Source: a bacterium | GTDB lineage: Bacteria > Actinomycetota > Acidimicrobiia > Spongiisociales > ZC4RG35 | Direction: 5' to 3' | Length of the DNA stretch: 62,448 bases | NCBI GenBank assembly: GCA_028819345.1 | Contig: JAPPLW010000120.1 | Coordinates: 1 to 62,448, forward strand | In this document: in pieces, positions 30,154 through 38,600 of the stretch | How positions within the stretch are numbered: position 1 is the first letter of the stretch | How the letters are laid out: every line of letters starts with the position of its first letter | Notes under the pieces: model-generated | What the model was told of the DNA's origin: nothing | Databases searched by the model: none | The model's input: the letters and a program-made list of their open reading frames with translations, nothing else | Position numbers and translations under genes: made by a program

Positions 30154-32577
30154 CTACTGCACCACCACGTTGACCACCCGGGGAGGTCGGGCTACCACCC
30201 GCACCACGCGCCCTCCCTCCAGCCAGCGTTGGATCCGCTGCGACCGGAACGCGTACTGCTCCGCGGTTGCCTCGTCGATGTCGGTCGGGACCTTCACCCG
30301 GTCCCGGACCTTGCCGTTGACCTGTAGCACCATCACCACCTTGTCTTCCCGGGCCACCTCCTCGTCCCAGGCCGGCCAACCCTGGGTGGCGAGCATCCCC
30401 TGGTATCCCAGGCGATCCCACAACTCGTGGGAGACGTGGGGCGCCAGAGGCGCGAGCATCAACAGCAGCAAGCGGTACACCTCCCGGAAAGTCTCGGTTC
30501 GTCCTCCTCCCCGCAGGTAGGCGATCACCTCGTTGATCATCGCCATCAGCGTCGACACCACGGTGTTGAAGTGGAAGCGGTCTATGTCGGAAGTCACCTT
30601 GCGAAGGGCGCGGTGCGCCACCCCAAGGATCGCCCGGTCCCGACGTTCCTCCTCCCGGTCGCTGACCGAGCCGACTTCGCCCATCCCCAGCCGCCACACA
30701 CGGTCAAGGAACCGGGAAGTGCCCTCCACTCCCCCGTCGATCCACACCGCATCATCCGTCGGGGGTCCGATGAAAAGTTCGTAGAGACGGACCGCGTCCG
30801 CGCCGTATCGCTCGTAATAGGGCTCGGGAGAAACAGCGTTCCCCCGGGACTTCGACATCTTGGCGCCGTCCTTCACCAGCATCCCCTGGGTGAACAGCCG
30901 GGTGAAGGGCTCTTCGGAGGGACACAGGCCCAGGTCGTAGAGGACCTTGGTGATGAACCGGGCGTAGAGAAGATGCAGAACGGCGTGCTCCACCCCGCCG
31001 ATGTACTGGTCCACCGCCATCCAGTACCTGACTTTCTCCCCGTCGAAGATCCGCTCGGCGTTGTGAGCATCGCAGTAACGGAGGAAGTACCAGGAAGAGT
31101 CCACAAAGGTGTCCATCGTGTCGGTCTCTCGCCTGCCCGGTCCTCCGCACCGGGGACAATCGACCTCTACCCAGTCGGTGGCGAGGGCCAGCGGCGACTG
31201 CCCCCGGGGCCGGTACTCCTCCACGTCCGGATGGATGACCGGGAGGTCCTCCTCGGGTACGGGCACCAGGCCGCATGACTCGCAGTTAACCATGGGAATG
31301 GGGCACCCCCAGTAACGCTGCCGGGACACCAGCCAGTCATGGAGCCGGTACTTGACCGCCCGGCGTCCGATCCCCTTTTCCTCCAACCAGGCGATGATCC
31401 TCTCCTTGGCGGCCTCGGTCTCCAAACCGTTCAGAAAGTCCGAGTTGATCGAGGTCCCGTCCCCTGTGTAGGCCTTCCCTTCCCATCCGTCGGGTGGTCG
31501 GACGGTACGGATTATCTCCAGTCCCCGCTCCGCGGCGAAGTCCCAGTCCCGCTGGTCTTCTCCGGGGACTCCCATGATGGCTCCCGTCCCATAGCCCATC
31601 AGCACGTAGTCGGCTATGTAAAGAGGAACCCGCTTCCCGTTGGCAGGGTTGATGCAGTACCGCCCGATGAAGATGCCGGACTTCTCCCCGGTGGCCATCC
31701 TCTCCAACTCGCTGGCTGCGGAAACCCTCTTGACGTAGGCCCCGATCTCCTCCTCGTAGGGCCCGCCCGCCACCAATCGGTCCACCAAGGGATGCTCGGG
31801 AGCGAGCACCGCGAAGGTCATCCCGTATATGGTGTCGGGCCGGGTCGTGTAGACCTCGAATGCCCCGTCGCCGTCCTCCACCTCGATGGTGAAGTCACAC
31901 CCCTCCGACCGGCCGATCCAGTTCTGCTGCATCACCTTCACCCGCTCAGGCCAGTCAAGCCCCTCCAGATCATCCAGCAGGCGGTCGGCGTAGGCGGTGA
32001 TCCGGAAATGCCACTGCTCCAGGTCACGGCGGACCACCGGAGACTCGCATCGCTCGCAGGCCCCGTTCACCACCTGCTCATTGGCCAGCACCGTTTGATC
32101 CTGCTCACACCAGTTGACGGCGGACCGGGACTTGTAGGCCAGGCCCTGCTCGTACAGCTTGAGGAATAGCCACTGATCCCACCGGTAGTACTCGGGTGTG
32201 TGACAGGCGAGTTCCCGGCTCCAGTCATACACGGCCCCCAGCCGGCGGAGTTGGGACTTCATGCGGGTTATCTGGCGCTCGGTGAACTCCCGGGGGTGCA
32301 CGCCGGTGGCGATGGCGGCGTTCTCGGCCGGCAGACCGAAGGAGTCCCAGCCCATCGGGGAGAGGACGTTGTAGCCCTGCATCTTGCGATAGCGGGTGAG
32401 AAGGTCCACATAGGTGTAGTTCCGGAGGTGCCCCATGTGGAGATCCCCGGAGGGATAGGGATACATCTGCAGGTTGTAGTACTTGGGCCGCTCGGAGTCC
32501 TCTTTGGTATAGAAAGTCCTGTTCTGCTCCCAGTAGTCCTGCCACTTCGCCTCGATCGAGGCGACATCGTATTCCAT
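30154..32577 (-). CDS. leuS: Leucyl-tRNA synthetase
   Basis: Class I synthetase that charges tRNA-Leu and edits mischarged tRNA. 807 residues. HMGH (after YPYPSGDL) and KMSKSRGN are the ATP-site motifs. The CP1 editing domain is present with TTRPDTIYG and YGTGAIMGVPGEDQRD. A zinc-like CERCESPV and the WDSFGLPAENAA motif are also seen. No Shine-Dalgarno match precedes the ATG and I saw no T-box leader in the short upstream gap. Confidence 0.96.
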   Translation of the reverse strand: MEYDVASIEAKWQDYWEQNRTFYTKEDSERPKYYNLQMYPYPSGDLHMGHLRNYTYVDLLTRYRKMQGYNVLSPMGWDSFGLPAENAAIATGVHPREFTERQITRMKSQLRRLGAVYDWSRELACHTPEYYRWDQWLFLKLYEQGLAYKSRSAVNWCEQDQTVLANEQVVNGACERCESPVVRRDLEQWHFRITAYADRLLDDLEGLDWPERVKVMQQNWIGRSEGCDFTIEVEDGDGAFEVYTTRPDTIYGMTFAVLAPEHPLVDRLVAGGPYEEEIGAYVKRVSAASELERMATGEKSGIFIGRYCINPANGKRVPLYIADYVLMGYGTGAIMGVPGEDQRDWDFAAERGLEIIRTVRPPDGWEGKAYTGDGTSINSDFLNGLETEAAKERIIAWLEEKGIGRRAVKYRLHDWLVSRQRYWGCPIPMVNCESCGLVPVPEEDLPVIHPDVEEYRPRGQSPLALATDWVEVDCPRCGGPGRRETDTMDTFVDSSWYFLRYCDAHNAERIFDGEKVRYWMAVDQYIGGVEHAVLHLLYARFITKVLYDLGLCPSEEPFTRLFTQGMLVKDGAKMSKSRGNAVSPEPYYERYGADAVRLYELFIGPPTDDAVWIDGGVEGTSRFLDRVWRLGMGEVGSVSDREEERRDRAILGVAHRALRKVTSDIDRFHFNTVVSTLMAMINEVIAYLRGGGRTETFREVYRLLLLMLAPLAPHVSHELWDRLGYQGMLATQGWPAWDEEVAREDKVVMVLQVNGKVRDRVKVPTDIDEATAEQYAFRSQRIQRWLEGGRVVRVVARPPRVVNVVVQ

Positions 32578-32606
32578 AGGGGAGAACTTTACCGACCTGT
32601 AGGCCT

Positions 32607-32622
32607 TCCAATCGATATTGGA
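32607..32622. promoter_or_regulatory. Inverted repeat in the leuS / FAD-oxidase divergent gap
   Basis: TCCAAT and ATTGGA arms around a 4-base spacer, 30 bases before leuS on one side and about 100 bases before the FAD oxidase on the other. It has the look of a small operator, but no regulator is encoded next to it. Confidence 0.3.
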
Positions 32623-32724
32623 GTCCTCAGAGCCGGCCTCCGCTCACCCGGATGGCCGAACCGCCGGATGGTTGGAAGTTAGGATGATCGCCCTAGGCAC
32701 CCGACAGACGGGAGGTCAGACCGG

Positions 32725-34341
32725 ATGGCGCCGCGACTCAAGTACTGGGGGTGGGGATATGAGGGGCATGGCTTGTCACCCGGAGACCGGGAGACGCTGC
32801 TGCGGACTCTTGCCCGGTTCGGCATCCGGGGCTCGGGGAACGCACCTGTGCCCCCTCTCGACGGAATCTCCCTCCGGGCGCCCCGGTTGAACCCGCCCGA
32901 CAGCCTGGACGCGATCTGCACCCAGGAACCATACGAAAGGATCCTGCACGCCTTCGGGCAGTCCCAGCCGGATTCGATCCGGATATTCGCCCGGGACTTC
33001 GACCATGCCCCCGATGTGGTCGCCTATCCGAGAGACGAAGCCGACATCACCTCCCTGATGGAATGGGCCGGAGAGGCCGGAGCGGCCCTGGTCCCCTACG
33101 GTGGCGGCTCGTCGGTCGTGGGCGGAGTCACGCCCGACGTCGGCCACGACTTCTCGGGGACCATCACCCTGGACATGAGCCGGATGAACCGGGTGCTCGA
33201 GGTGGACCAGGTCTCGAGGGCAGCTCGCATCCAGGGCGGAGCCCGGGGTCCCGAACTGGAGGCCGGATTGAAGCCGCAAGGGATGACGCTGAGGCACTTC
33301 CCCCAGTCTTTCCAACACTCCACTCTGGGAGGCTGGATAGCAACCCGATCCGGCGGACACTTCGCAACTCTGTACACCCATATAGACGACTTGGTGGAGA
33401 GCATCTGCATGGTTACTCCGGCCGGGACGATGGAGTCGCGCCGCCTGCCCGGGTCGGGCGCGGGCCCTAGCCCGGATCGCCTGATGATTGGCTCGGAGGG
33501 AACCTTGGGAATAGTCACCGAAGCCTGGGTGCGATTGCAGGGACGTGTCTCCTTCAAGGCCACCGCCGGATATCGTTTCCCGAGTTTCCTGCAAGCCGCC
33601 GGGGCGGTGCGGTCCATCGCGCAGGCGGGACTGTTCCCGGCCAACGCAAGGATTGTCGACGGGGTGGAACTGGCGGTGAACGGCGCCGGGGACGGTTCCT
33701 TCACGCTGCTGGTTGTGTCCTTCGAGTCATCCGACCACCCCGTTGGTGCCTGGATGGATCGGGCCGAGGAGTGCGCTCGGGATCACGGCGGCGTTCCCGA
33801 CAGCGACTGGCGGGCCAATCCCGACGCCCACCTGAAGGGCGCGGTCGGCGCTTGGAGGGACGCCTTCATCAAGATGCCGTACGGCCGGGAGAACCTCACG
33901 CCGCGAGGCATCATATCCGACACATTCGAGTCCTCCATCACATGGGACCGATTCGAGTCCTTCTATCACGCGGTGAGAGAGGCCACGGAACAGGCTATCC
34001 GGGAAGCTACCGGTAGAGATGGCGCCGTCTCGGTTCGATTCAGCCATGCATACCCGGACGGTCCCGCTCCCTACTTCGCTTTCCACTGCGGCGCCGATCC
34101 CGGATCCATGCTCGAACAGTGGCGGGAGATCAAACGCGCCGTTTCGGACGCCGTGCTGGACAACGGCGGCACCATCACCCACCATCACGCGATCGGCCGA
34201 GACCACCAGCCCTGGTACGAGAGGCAGCGGCCACCCCTGTTCGGGGACGTCCTAGCCCGGGCCAAGGGACGTCTCGACCCGAAGGGAATCCTCAATCCGG
34301 GAGTGTTGCTGGCGAGGCCCGCCGAGGTAACGCCGGATTAG
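32725..34341 (+). CDS. AGPS-like FAD-linked oxidase
   Basis: A 538-residue FAD_binding_4 / FAD-oxidase_C protein resembling alkyldihydroxyacetonephosphate synthase. It opens with LKYWGWGYEG, as AGPS-type proteins do. FAD-binding segments include VVPYGGGSSVVGGV-like (about 123-134) and LMIGSEGTLGIVTEAW. GGWIATRSGG carries the family Arg, and HHH at 486-488 followed by AIGRDHQPWY matches the AGPS active-site histidines. True AGPS makes ether lipids, but actinobacterial relatives have unknown substrates. Here the neighbours are oxidoreductases, not lipid genes. ATG start with GGGAGGT upstream. Confidence 0.82.
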   Translation: MAPRLKYWGWGYEGHGLSPGDRETLLRTLARFGIRGSGNAPVPPLDGISLRAPRLNPPDSLDAICTQEPYERILHAFGQSQPDSIRIFARDFDHAPDVVAYPRDEADITSLMEWAGEAGAALVPYGGGSSVVGGVTPDVGHDFSGTITLDMSRMNRVLEVDQVSRAARIQGGARGPELEAGLKPQGMTLRHFPQSFQHSTLGGWIATRSGGHFATLYTHIDDLVESICMVTPAGTMESRRLPGSGAGPSPDRLMIGSEGTLGIVTEAWVRLQGRVSFKATAGYRFPSFLQAAGAVRSIAQAGLFPANARIVDGVELAVNGAGDGSFTLLVVSFESSDHPVGAWMDRAEECARDHGGVPDSDWRANPDAHLKGAVGAWRDAFIKMPYGRENLTPRGIISDTFESSITWDRFESFYHAVREATEQAIREATGRDGAVSVRFSHAYPDGPAPYFAFHCGADPGSMLEQWREIKRAVSDAVLDNGGTITHHHAIGRDHQPWYERQRPPLFGDVLARAKGRLDPKGILNPGVLLARPAEVTPD

Positions 34342-34408
34342 CCCCCCGTGCCGGGTTCGAGGCTGGAATCAACAAACGGATCAGCCAGGCCAATAAACTG
34401 GCTGTCAC

Positions 34409-35731
34409 GTGACCCTCAGTTCCCTGCTTCGTTCCCGGGAGGCCGCCGGAGACCCCATCAAGGTCGGCATAGTGGGCGCCGGTCAGATGGGCGAGGGACT
34501 GGCCATCACCATGGAGCGGATGGAGGGGATGGGCGCCTACGTGATAGTGGACCGGGGAAGCGGACGTTCGGCGGAGATCTACCGCTCGGCCGGGATCGAA
34601 GACACAGAAATCATCCAGACCGACGACCCCGACCGGGCCTCCCAGGCAATCGCAGACGGGAAGCGGGTCCACACCACCAACGCCGCCCTGGCCAGCGCAC
34701 CTCCCCTCGACATAACCGTGGAGGCAACCGGGATACCGGAGATGGGAGCCAGGGTGGCCCTCGAGGCGATAGAAGCGGGAAAGCACGTGATGCAGATGAA
34801 CGTGGAAGCCGACGCCACCGTGGGAGCGATCCTCCGGCGGCGGGCGAGCGAGGCGGGGGTGATCTACTCCCTGTCGGGTGGCGACGAGCCGGGTGCTATA
34901 GCCGAGCTGTACGAATTCGCCACCCTCTTGGGATACGAGGTCGTCAGCGTGGGGAAGGGAAAGAACAACCCGCTGGTCCCCACCGCCAACCCCGACACCA
35001 TGGAGGAGACCGCCTATCGCCAGAGGATGAACCCCAAGATGCTGGCCTCGTTTGTGGACGGCAGCAAGACCATGATGGAGATGACCACCATCTCCAATGC
35101 CCTCGGATACCTACCGGACCGACGAGGGATGCACGGTCCGGAGGTGACTCCCGAAACCCTTGCTTCCACCTACATTCCAGAGGCGGCCGGGGGAATCCTC
35201 TCCGAAGCCGGACGCGTCGACTACGGGCGGGGGATCGCCCCCGGGGTTTTCGTGGTGTTCACAACCGACCATCCCAAGTTGGTGCGGGACCTCCGATACC
35301 TGAAAGTGGGAGAGGGCCCCTACTGGGCGCTGTACCGCCCCTACCATCTCACCAGCCTCGAGACCCCGATCTCCATCGCCAAGGCCGTGCTCCGCGGCGA
35401 GACCACCCTGGCCACCGACCGTCCCCCGTCGGCCGAGACGGTGGCGGTCGCCAAAAAGGACCTTAGAAGCGGGGAACGGATTGACGGGTTGGGGGGGTTC
35501 TCCGTCTACGGGGTGATCGAGAAGGCCGAGGTGGCCCGCCGGGAGAATCTGGCGCCCCTCGGCCTGGCATCCGGCTCCCGGCTCACCAACGACGTCACAG
35601 CGGGGGCAGTTCTCACCTACGGCGACCTGGAGTTGGACGAGTCCAACACCATCGTCGGTCTGCGAAGGTCCCAGGATGCCCTGATGGGTGGGAACGGCCG
35701 GGACGGTTCTCGCACAGGCCATAATCGGTAG
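34409..35731 (+). CDS. NAD(P)-dependent dehydrogenase with C-terminal SAF domain (COG4091-like)
   Basis: A 440-residue protein. The Rossmann motif is VGIVGAGQMGEG at about residues 19-30, the fold resembles homoserine dehydrogenase/NAD_binding_3, and a SAF (AFP-like) domain with LRSGERIDGLGGFSVYG lies at about 352-430. Family knowledge: this group is annotated as 'predicted homoserine dehydrogenase' but includes the DRL enzymes of Brucella, which make 2-C-methylerythritol 4-phosphate in place of DXR. A role in sugar-acid or isoprenoid metabolism is therefore possible. GTG start without a clear ribosome site. Confidence 0.75.
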   Translation: MTLSSLLRSREAAGDPIKVGIVGAGQMGEGLAITMERMEGMGAYVIVDRGSGRSAEIYRSAGIEDTEIIQTDDPDRASQAIADGKRVHTTNAALASAPPLDITVEATGIPEMGARVALEAIEAGKHVMQMNVEADATVGAILRRRASEAGVIYSLSGGDEPGAIAELYEFATLLGYEVVSVGKGKNNPLVPTANPDTMEETAYRQRMNPKMLASFVDGSKTMMEMTTISNALGYLPDRRGMHGPEVTPETLASTYIPEAAGGILSEAGRVDYGRGIAPGVFVVFTTDHPKLVRDLRYLKVGEGPYWALYRPYHLTSLETPISIAKAVLRGETTLATDRPPSAETVAVAKKDLRSGERIDGLGGFSVYGVIEKAEVARRENLAPLGLASGSRLTNDVTAGAVLTYGDLELDESNTIVGLRRSQDALMGGNGRDGSRTGHNR

Positions 35732-35760
35732 GCAATCAAAAGCCCCATCTGGAGAGATAA

Positions 35761-36618
35761 ATGAACATAACGAGAGTGGGAGTCGTCGGAGGCGGATTGA
35801 TGGGTTCGGGCATCGCCGAGGTGTGCGCTCGGGCCGGGTGCGAGGTGACCGTGGTGGAAGCCGACTCGGCACGAGCCGAGGCGGCCTACCAGCGGATCCT
35901 CGGTTCCACCACGAAAGCGGTGGCGCGAGGAAAGATGACGGCTGACCAGCAGGAGAGCACACTTGCCCAGGTGGCGGTGAGCGACGACTTGGAGAGTCTG
36001 TCCCGGAGCCAACTGGTGATAGAGGCGGTCTCGGAGGTAATCGCCCTGAAGCTGACCTTATTCGAACGCCTCGACCTATTGGTTGAGGACCCCGAAACCA
36101 TCCTGGCTTCCAACACTTCATCGATTCCCATCGCCCGCCTGGGCGCGGCCACCACCCGTCCCGAGAACGTGGTGGGAATTCATTTCTTCAACCCGGCTCC
36201 GGTGATGAAACTGGTGGAGGTGATCCCGGCGATCACCACTTCGGAGGACACGCTGAAGATCGTGAACGACTTCGTCTCGGTCCACCTGGAAAAGAGCGTG
36301 GTGCTGTGCCGGGATCAAGCCGGGTTCGTCGTCAACGGGCTGGTGGTCCCGTTCCTGATGTCGGCGGTGCGCATGCTCGAGGCGGGCGTCGCCACCCGCG
36401 AGGACATCGACACGGCCGTCAAGACGGGATTGAACCATCCCATGGGACCCTTCGAGTTGGCTGACTTCATAGGGCTTGACACCATCTATGAGATCGGCAA
36501 GGTCCTGTACGAAGAGTTCCGCGACCCCGCCAACGCTCCCCCACCCCTCCTGGCCCGACTGGTCGAGTCAGGATGGACCGGCCGCAAGAGCGGGCGGGGT
36601 TTCTACAGCTACCTGTAG
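35761..36618 (+). CDS. 3-hydroxyacyl-CoA (3-hydroxybutyryl-CoA) dehydrogenase
   Basis: NAD(P)-linked oxidation of 3-hydroxyacyl-CoA to 3-ketoacyl-CoA, or the reverse. 285 residues, single-function type. The Rossmann motif is VGVVGGGLMGSGIAE, followed by ASNTSSIPI, the catalytic His/Glu region GIHFFNPAPVMKLVEVI, and the C-terminal domain with NHPMGPFELADFIGLD and GRKSGRGFYSY. GGAGAG lies 5 bases before the ATG. It follows the SAF-domain dehydrogenase by 29 bases. Confidence 0.93.
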   Translation: MNITRVGVVGGGLMGSGIAEVCARAGCEVTVVEADSARAEAAYQRILGSTTKAVARGKMTADQQESTLAQVAVSDDLESLSRSQLVIEAVSEVIALKLTLFERLDLLVEDPETILASNTSSIPIARLGAATTRPENVVGIHFFNPAPVMKLVEVIPAITTSEDTLKIVNDFVSVHLEKSVVLCRDQAGFVVNGLVVPFLMSAVRMLEAGVATREDIDTAVKTGLNHPMGPFELADFIGLDTIYEIGKVLYEEFRDPANAPPPLLARLVESGWTGRKSGRGFYSYL

Positions 36619-36739
36619 AAGCACCCCTTTCTCTGGATCAGTCTCGAGTGCCGGTCTTCCATTGATCGCCGCGCGGAGAGTTGGCTGCAACCGATGTCAA
36701 GGTGATTAGATTGGGCCGGGCTTCGGAGAGAGGAGATCC

Positions 36740-37726
36740 ATGGACCGGACGAAGTACGGGCTGACTCTGTCGAATCGCAGCGTCTTGCTGGGGATGTCCT
36801 CCATGGAGGAGATGAACGGTCTGGCCCGGGCGGCCGACCGGGCCGAGGTTTGGGACTCGGTGTGGCTGGGCGACTCGATCTTCGCCAAGCCCAGGCTGGA
36901 TGCCTTCGTGGCCCTGGGAGCCCTGGCCGCCCATACCGAGCGGGTGAAACTGGGCGTGGGCTGCATGGCCAGCACGCCGCTCCGGGACGCCCTGTTGATG
37001 GCTTACCAATGGCTCAGCTTCGATTTCGTCTCCGGAGGGCGATCCATCTTCGTTGCCTGCCAGGGACAGCGGGAAGCCGGCGGCGGACTATTCGAAGAGG
37101 AGTTCGCCGCTTTCGGTATCGACCCGGCCACGCGCAGTAGGCGCATGGAAGAGGCTATCGAGATCCTGCGACTGGTGTCGGAGACCGAGAACGCCTCCTA
37201 TCGGGGGACCTACAACAGCTTCCAAGACGTGACTGTGCTGCCCAGGCCGGTGCAGCAGCCTCTTCCCATTTGGGTTACCGCCAATCCCAATCCCGCCTTT
37301 CCGAAGCTCACCGAGCGGACCCTGCGGCGGGTAGCCCGGCTGGGCGACGGTTGGATGAGCACCGCCAACACGCCGGAGAATTTCGCCGCCAACCTGGCCG
37401 CCATCAAACGCTACGGCGAAGAGGAGGGCCGCCCGGTGGGCCCCGACTTCGAAGCCAGCCTGTACTACAACATTCACGTCACCGAGGACCCGGACTCCGG
37501 CATGGAGGAAGTGGTCTCCTACATGCGGGACTACTACGGAGCGGACTACGACCGGGGGTTCCTGGAACGCTGGGTTGCGATCGGAGACCCCTCCGAGTGC
37601 GTCAGGCGCATCAAGGAGTTCGCCGACGCGGGCGCCACCACCATCACCTTGCGGATCGCTGCGTACGATGAGGCTCGCCACTTCCGGAGAGTCACCGAAG
37701 AGGTTCTCCCGGCGCTGCTGGATTGA
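36740..37726 (+). CDS. LLM-class flavin-dependent oxidoreductase
   Basis: Luciferase-like monooxygenase/reductase fold, 328 residues. The TIM-barrel pattern is clear: WDSVWLGDS, the barrel strand VKLGVGCMAS, SRRMEEAIEILR, PLPIWVTANPNP and RRVARLGDGWM. Actinobacterial members use FMN or coenzyme F420; the sequence does not tell which. Strong ribosome site (AGAGGAG). It ends 9 bases before the VOC gene, so the two are co-transcribed. Confidence 0.85.
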   Translation: MDRTKYGLTLSNRSVLLGMSSMEEMNGLARAADRAEVWDSVWLGDSIFAKPRLDAFVALGALAAHTERVKLGVGCMASTPLRDALLMAYQWLSFDFVSGGRSIFVACQGQREAGGGLFEEEFAAFGIDPATRSRRMEEAIEILRLVSETENASYRGTYNSFQDVTVLPRPVQQPLPIWVTANPNPAFPKLTERTLRRVARLGDGWMSTANTPENFAANLAAIKRYGEEEGRPVGPDFEASLYYNIHVTEDPDSGMEEVVSYMRDYYGADYDRGFLERWVAIGDPSECVRRIKEFADAGATTITLRIAAYDEARHFRRVTEEVLPALLD

Positions 37727-37735
37727 TCTATCCGG

Positions 37736-38599
37736 GTGATCCAACGATTCGACCACGCGGTGATCGGTGTTCCCGACCTGGAAGACGGCATGACCGCCTT
37801 CCGTCGGCTGGGGTTCGAGGTGTCCGAAGGTGGACGCCATCCGTCCCTCGGCACCCGCAATGCCATCGTGCGCTTCGGCCTCGACTATCTGGAGTTGCTT
37901 TCAGTTGAAGATGCCTGCCAGGCTCGCTCAAGGGGACCGTTCGGCGCCGAGTTGCTGTCCTTCCTCGGCCAGTCGTCGGGCCTGGTCGGTTTTGTGTTGG
38001 CGGGCACTGGTCTGGAGGAGCCGGCGGAAGGCTTCAGGTCACTGGGCATAGGTGCGGAGGGCCCCTTCGAGATGGACCGGATCCGCCCTGACGGAAGGCG
38101 GTTGGAGTGGCGGCTGGTGGTCCCGGGCGGATCGCCGTGGCGCAGGCCCTGGCCATATCTGATCGACTGGATCACCCCGGAGTCGGACCTCCTGGCCTGG
38201 GACCCGCCCGGAGATCACGAGTGTGGGGTAACCGGTGTGGCGGGGATGGACCTGGTTACCGGAGACCTGGAAGAAAGCCGGGAGATCTACCAGAACGCGT
38301 TGGGACTCCGCGGCCGACTGACGCCCCCGTCACGGGGCGAGGCGGGAACCACAAGCCTCCACCTGCGGATCGGCTCCTTTAGTTTGGGACTGCACGAACC
38401 CGCCGGAGACGGGGCGGCCGCCCGCGAACTGGACCGGCGGGAGCCGGGACCCTTCCGCCTGCTCCTGTCAAGCCCCGATCTTTCCTACTCTGCCGCGACT
38501 CTCTCCACCCTGGACGTCCCGTTCTCGAAGGTGCCTCAAGGGCTCGACGTCGACCCGCCCGCCGCCGCAGGCGCCAGGCTCCGGATCGTTCCCGCCTAG
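37736..38599 (+). CDS. VOC/glyoxalase-like domain protein
   Basis: A 287-residue protein with an N-terminal glyoxalase_3-type half (FDHAVIGVPDLEDGMTAFRRLGF) and a second, more divergent half (GMDLVTGDLEESREIYQNALGL). The two halves fit the paired beta-alpha-beta modules of vicinal-oxygen-chelate proteins. Metal ligands are not certain. GTG start, 9 bases after the LLM gene. It converges on the amidohydrolase gene with a single base between the stop codons. Confidence 0.75.
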   Translation: MIQRFDHAVIGVPDLEDGMTAFRRLGFEVSEGGRHPSLGTRNAIVRFGLDYLELLSVEDACQARSRGPFGAELLSFLGQSSGLVGFVLAGTGLEEPAEGFRSLGIGAEGPFEMDRIRPDGRRLEWRLVVPGGSPWRRPWPYLIDWITPESDLLAWDPPGDHECGVTGVAGMDLVTGDLEESREIYQNALGLRGRLTPPSRGEAGTTSLHLRIGSFSLGLHEPAGDGAAARELDRREPGPFRLLLSSPDLSYSAATLSTLDVPFSKVPQGLDVDPPAAAGARLRIVPA

Positions 38600-38600
38600 G

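Noticed and set aside
32578..32724. Possible T-box leader for leuS
   Set aside because: The gap is too short and shows no T-box sequence or specifier stem with a terminator.
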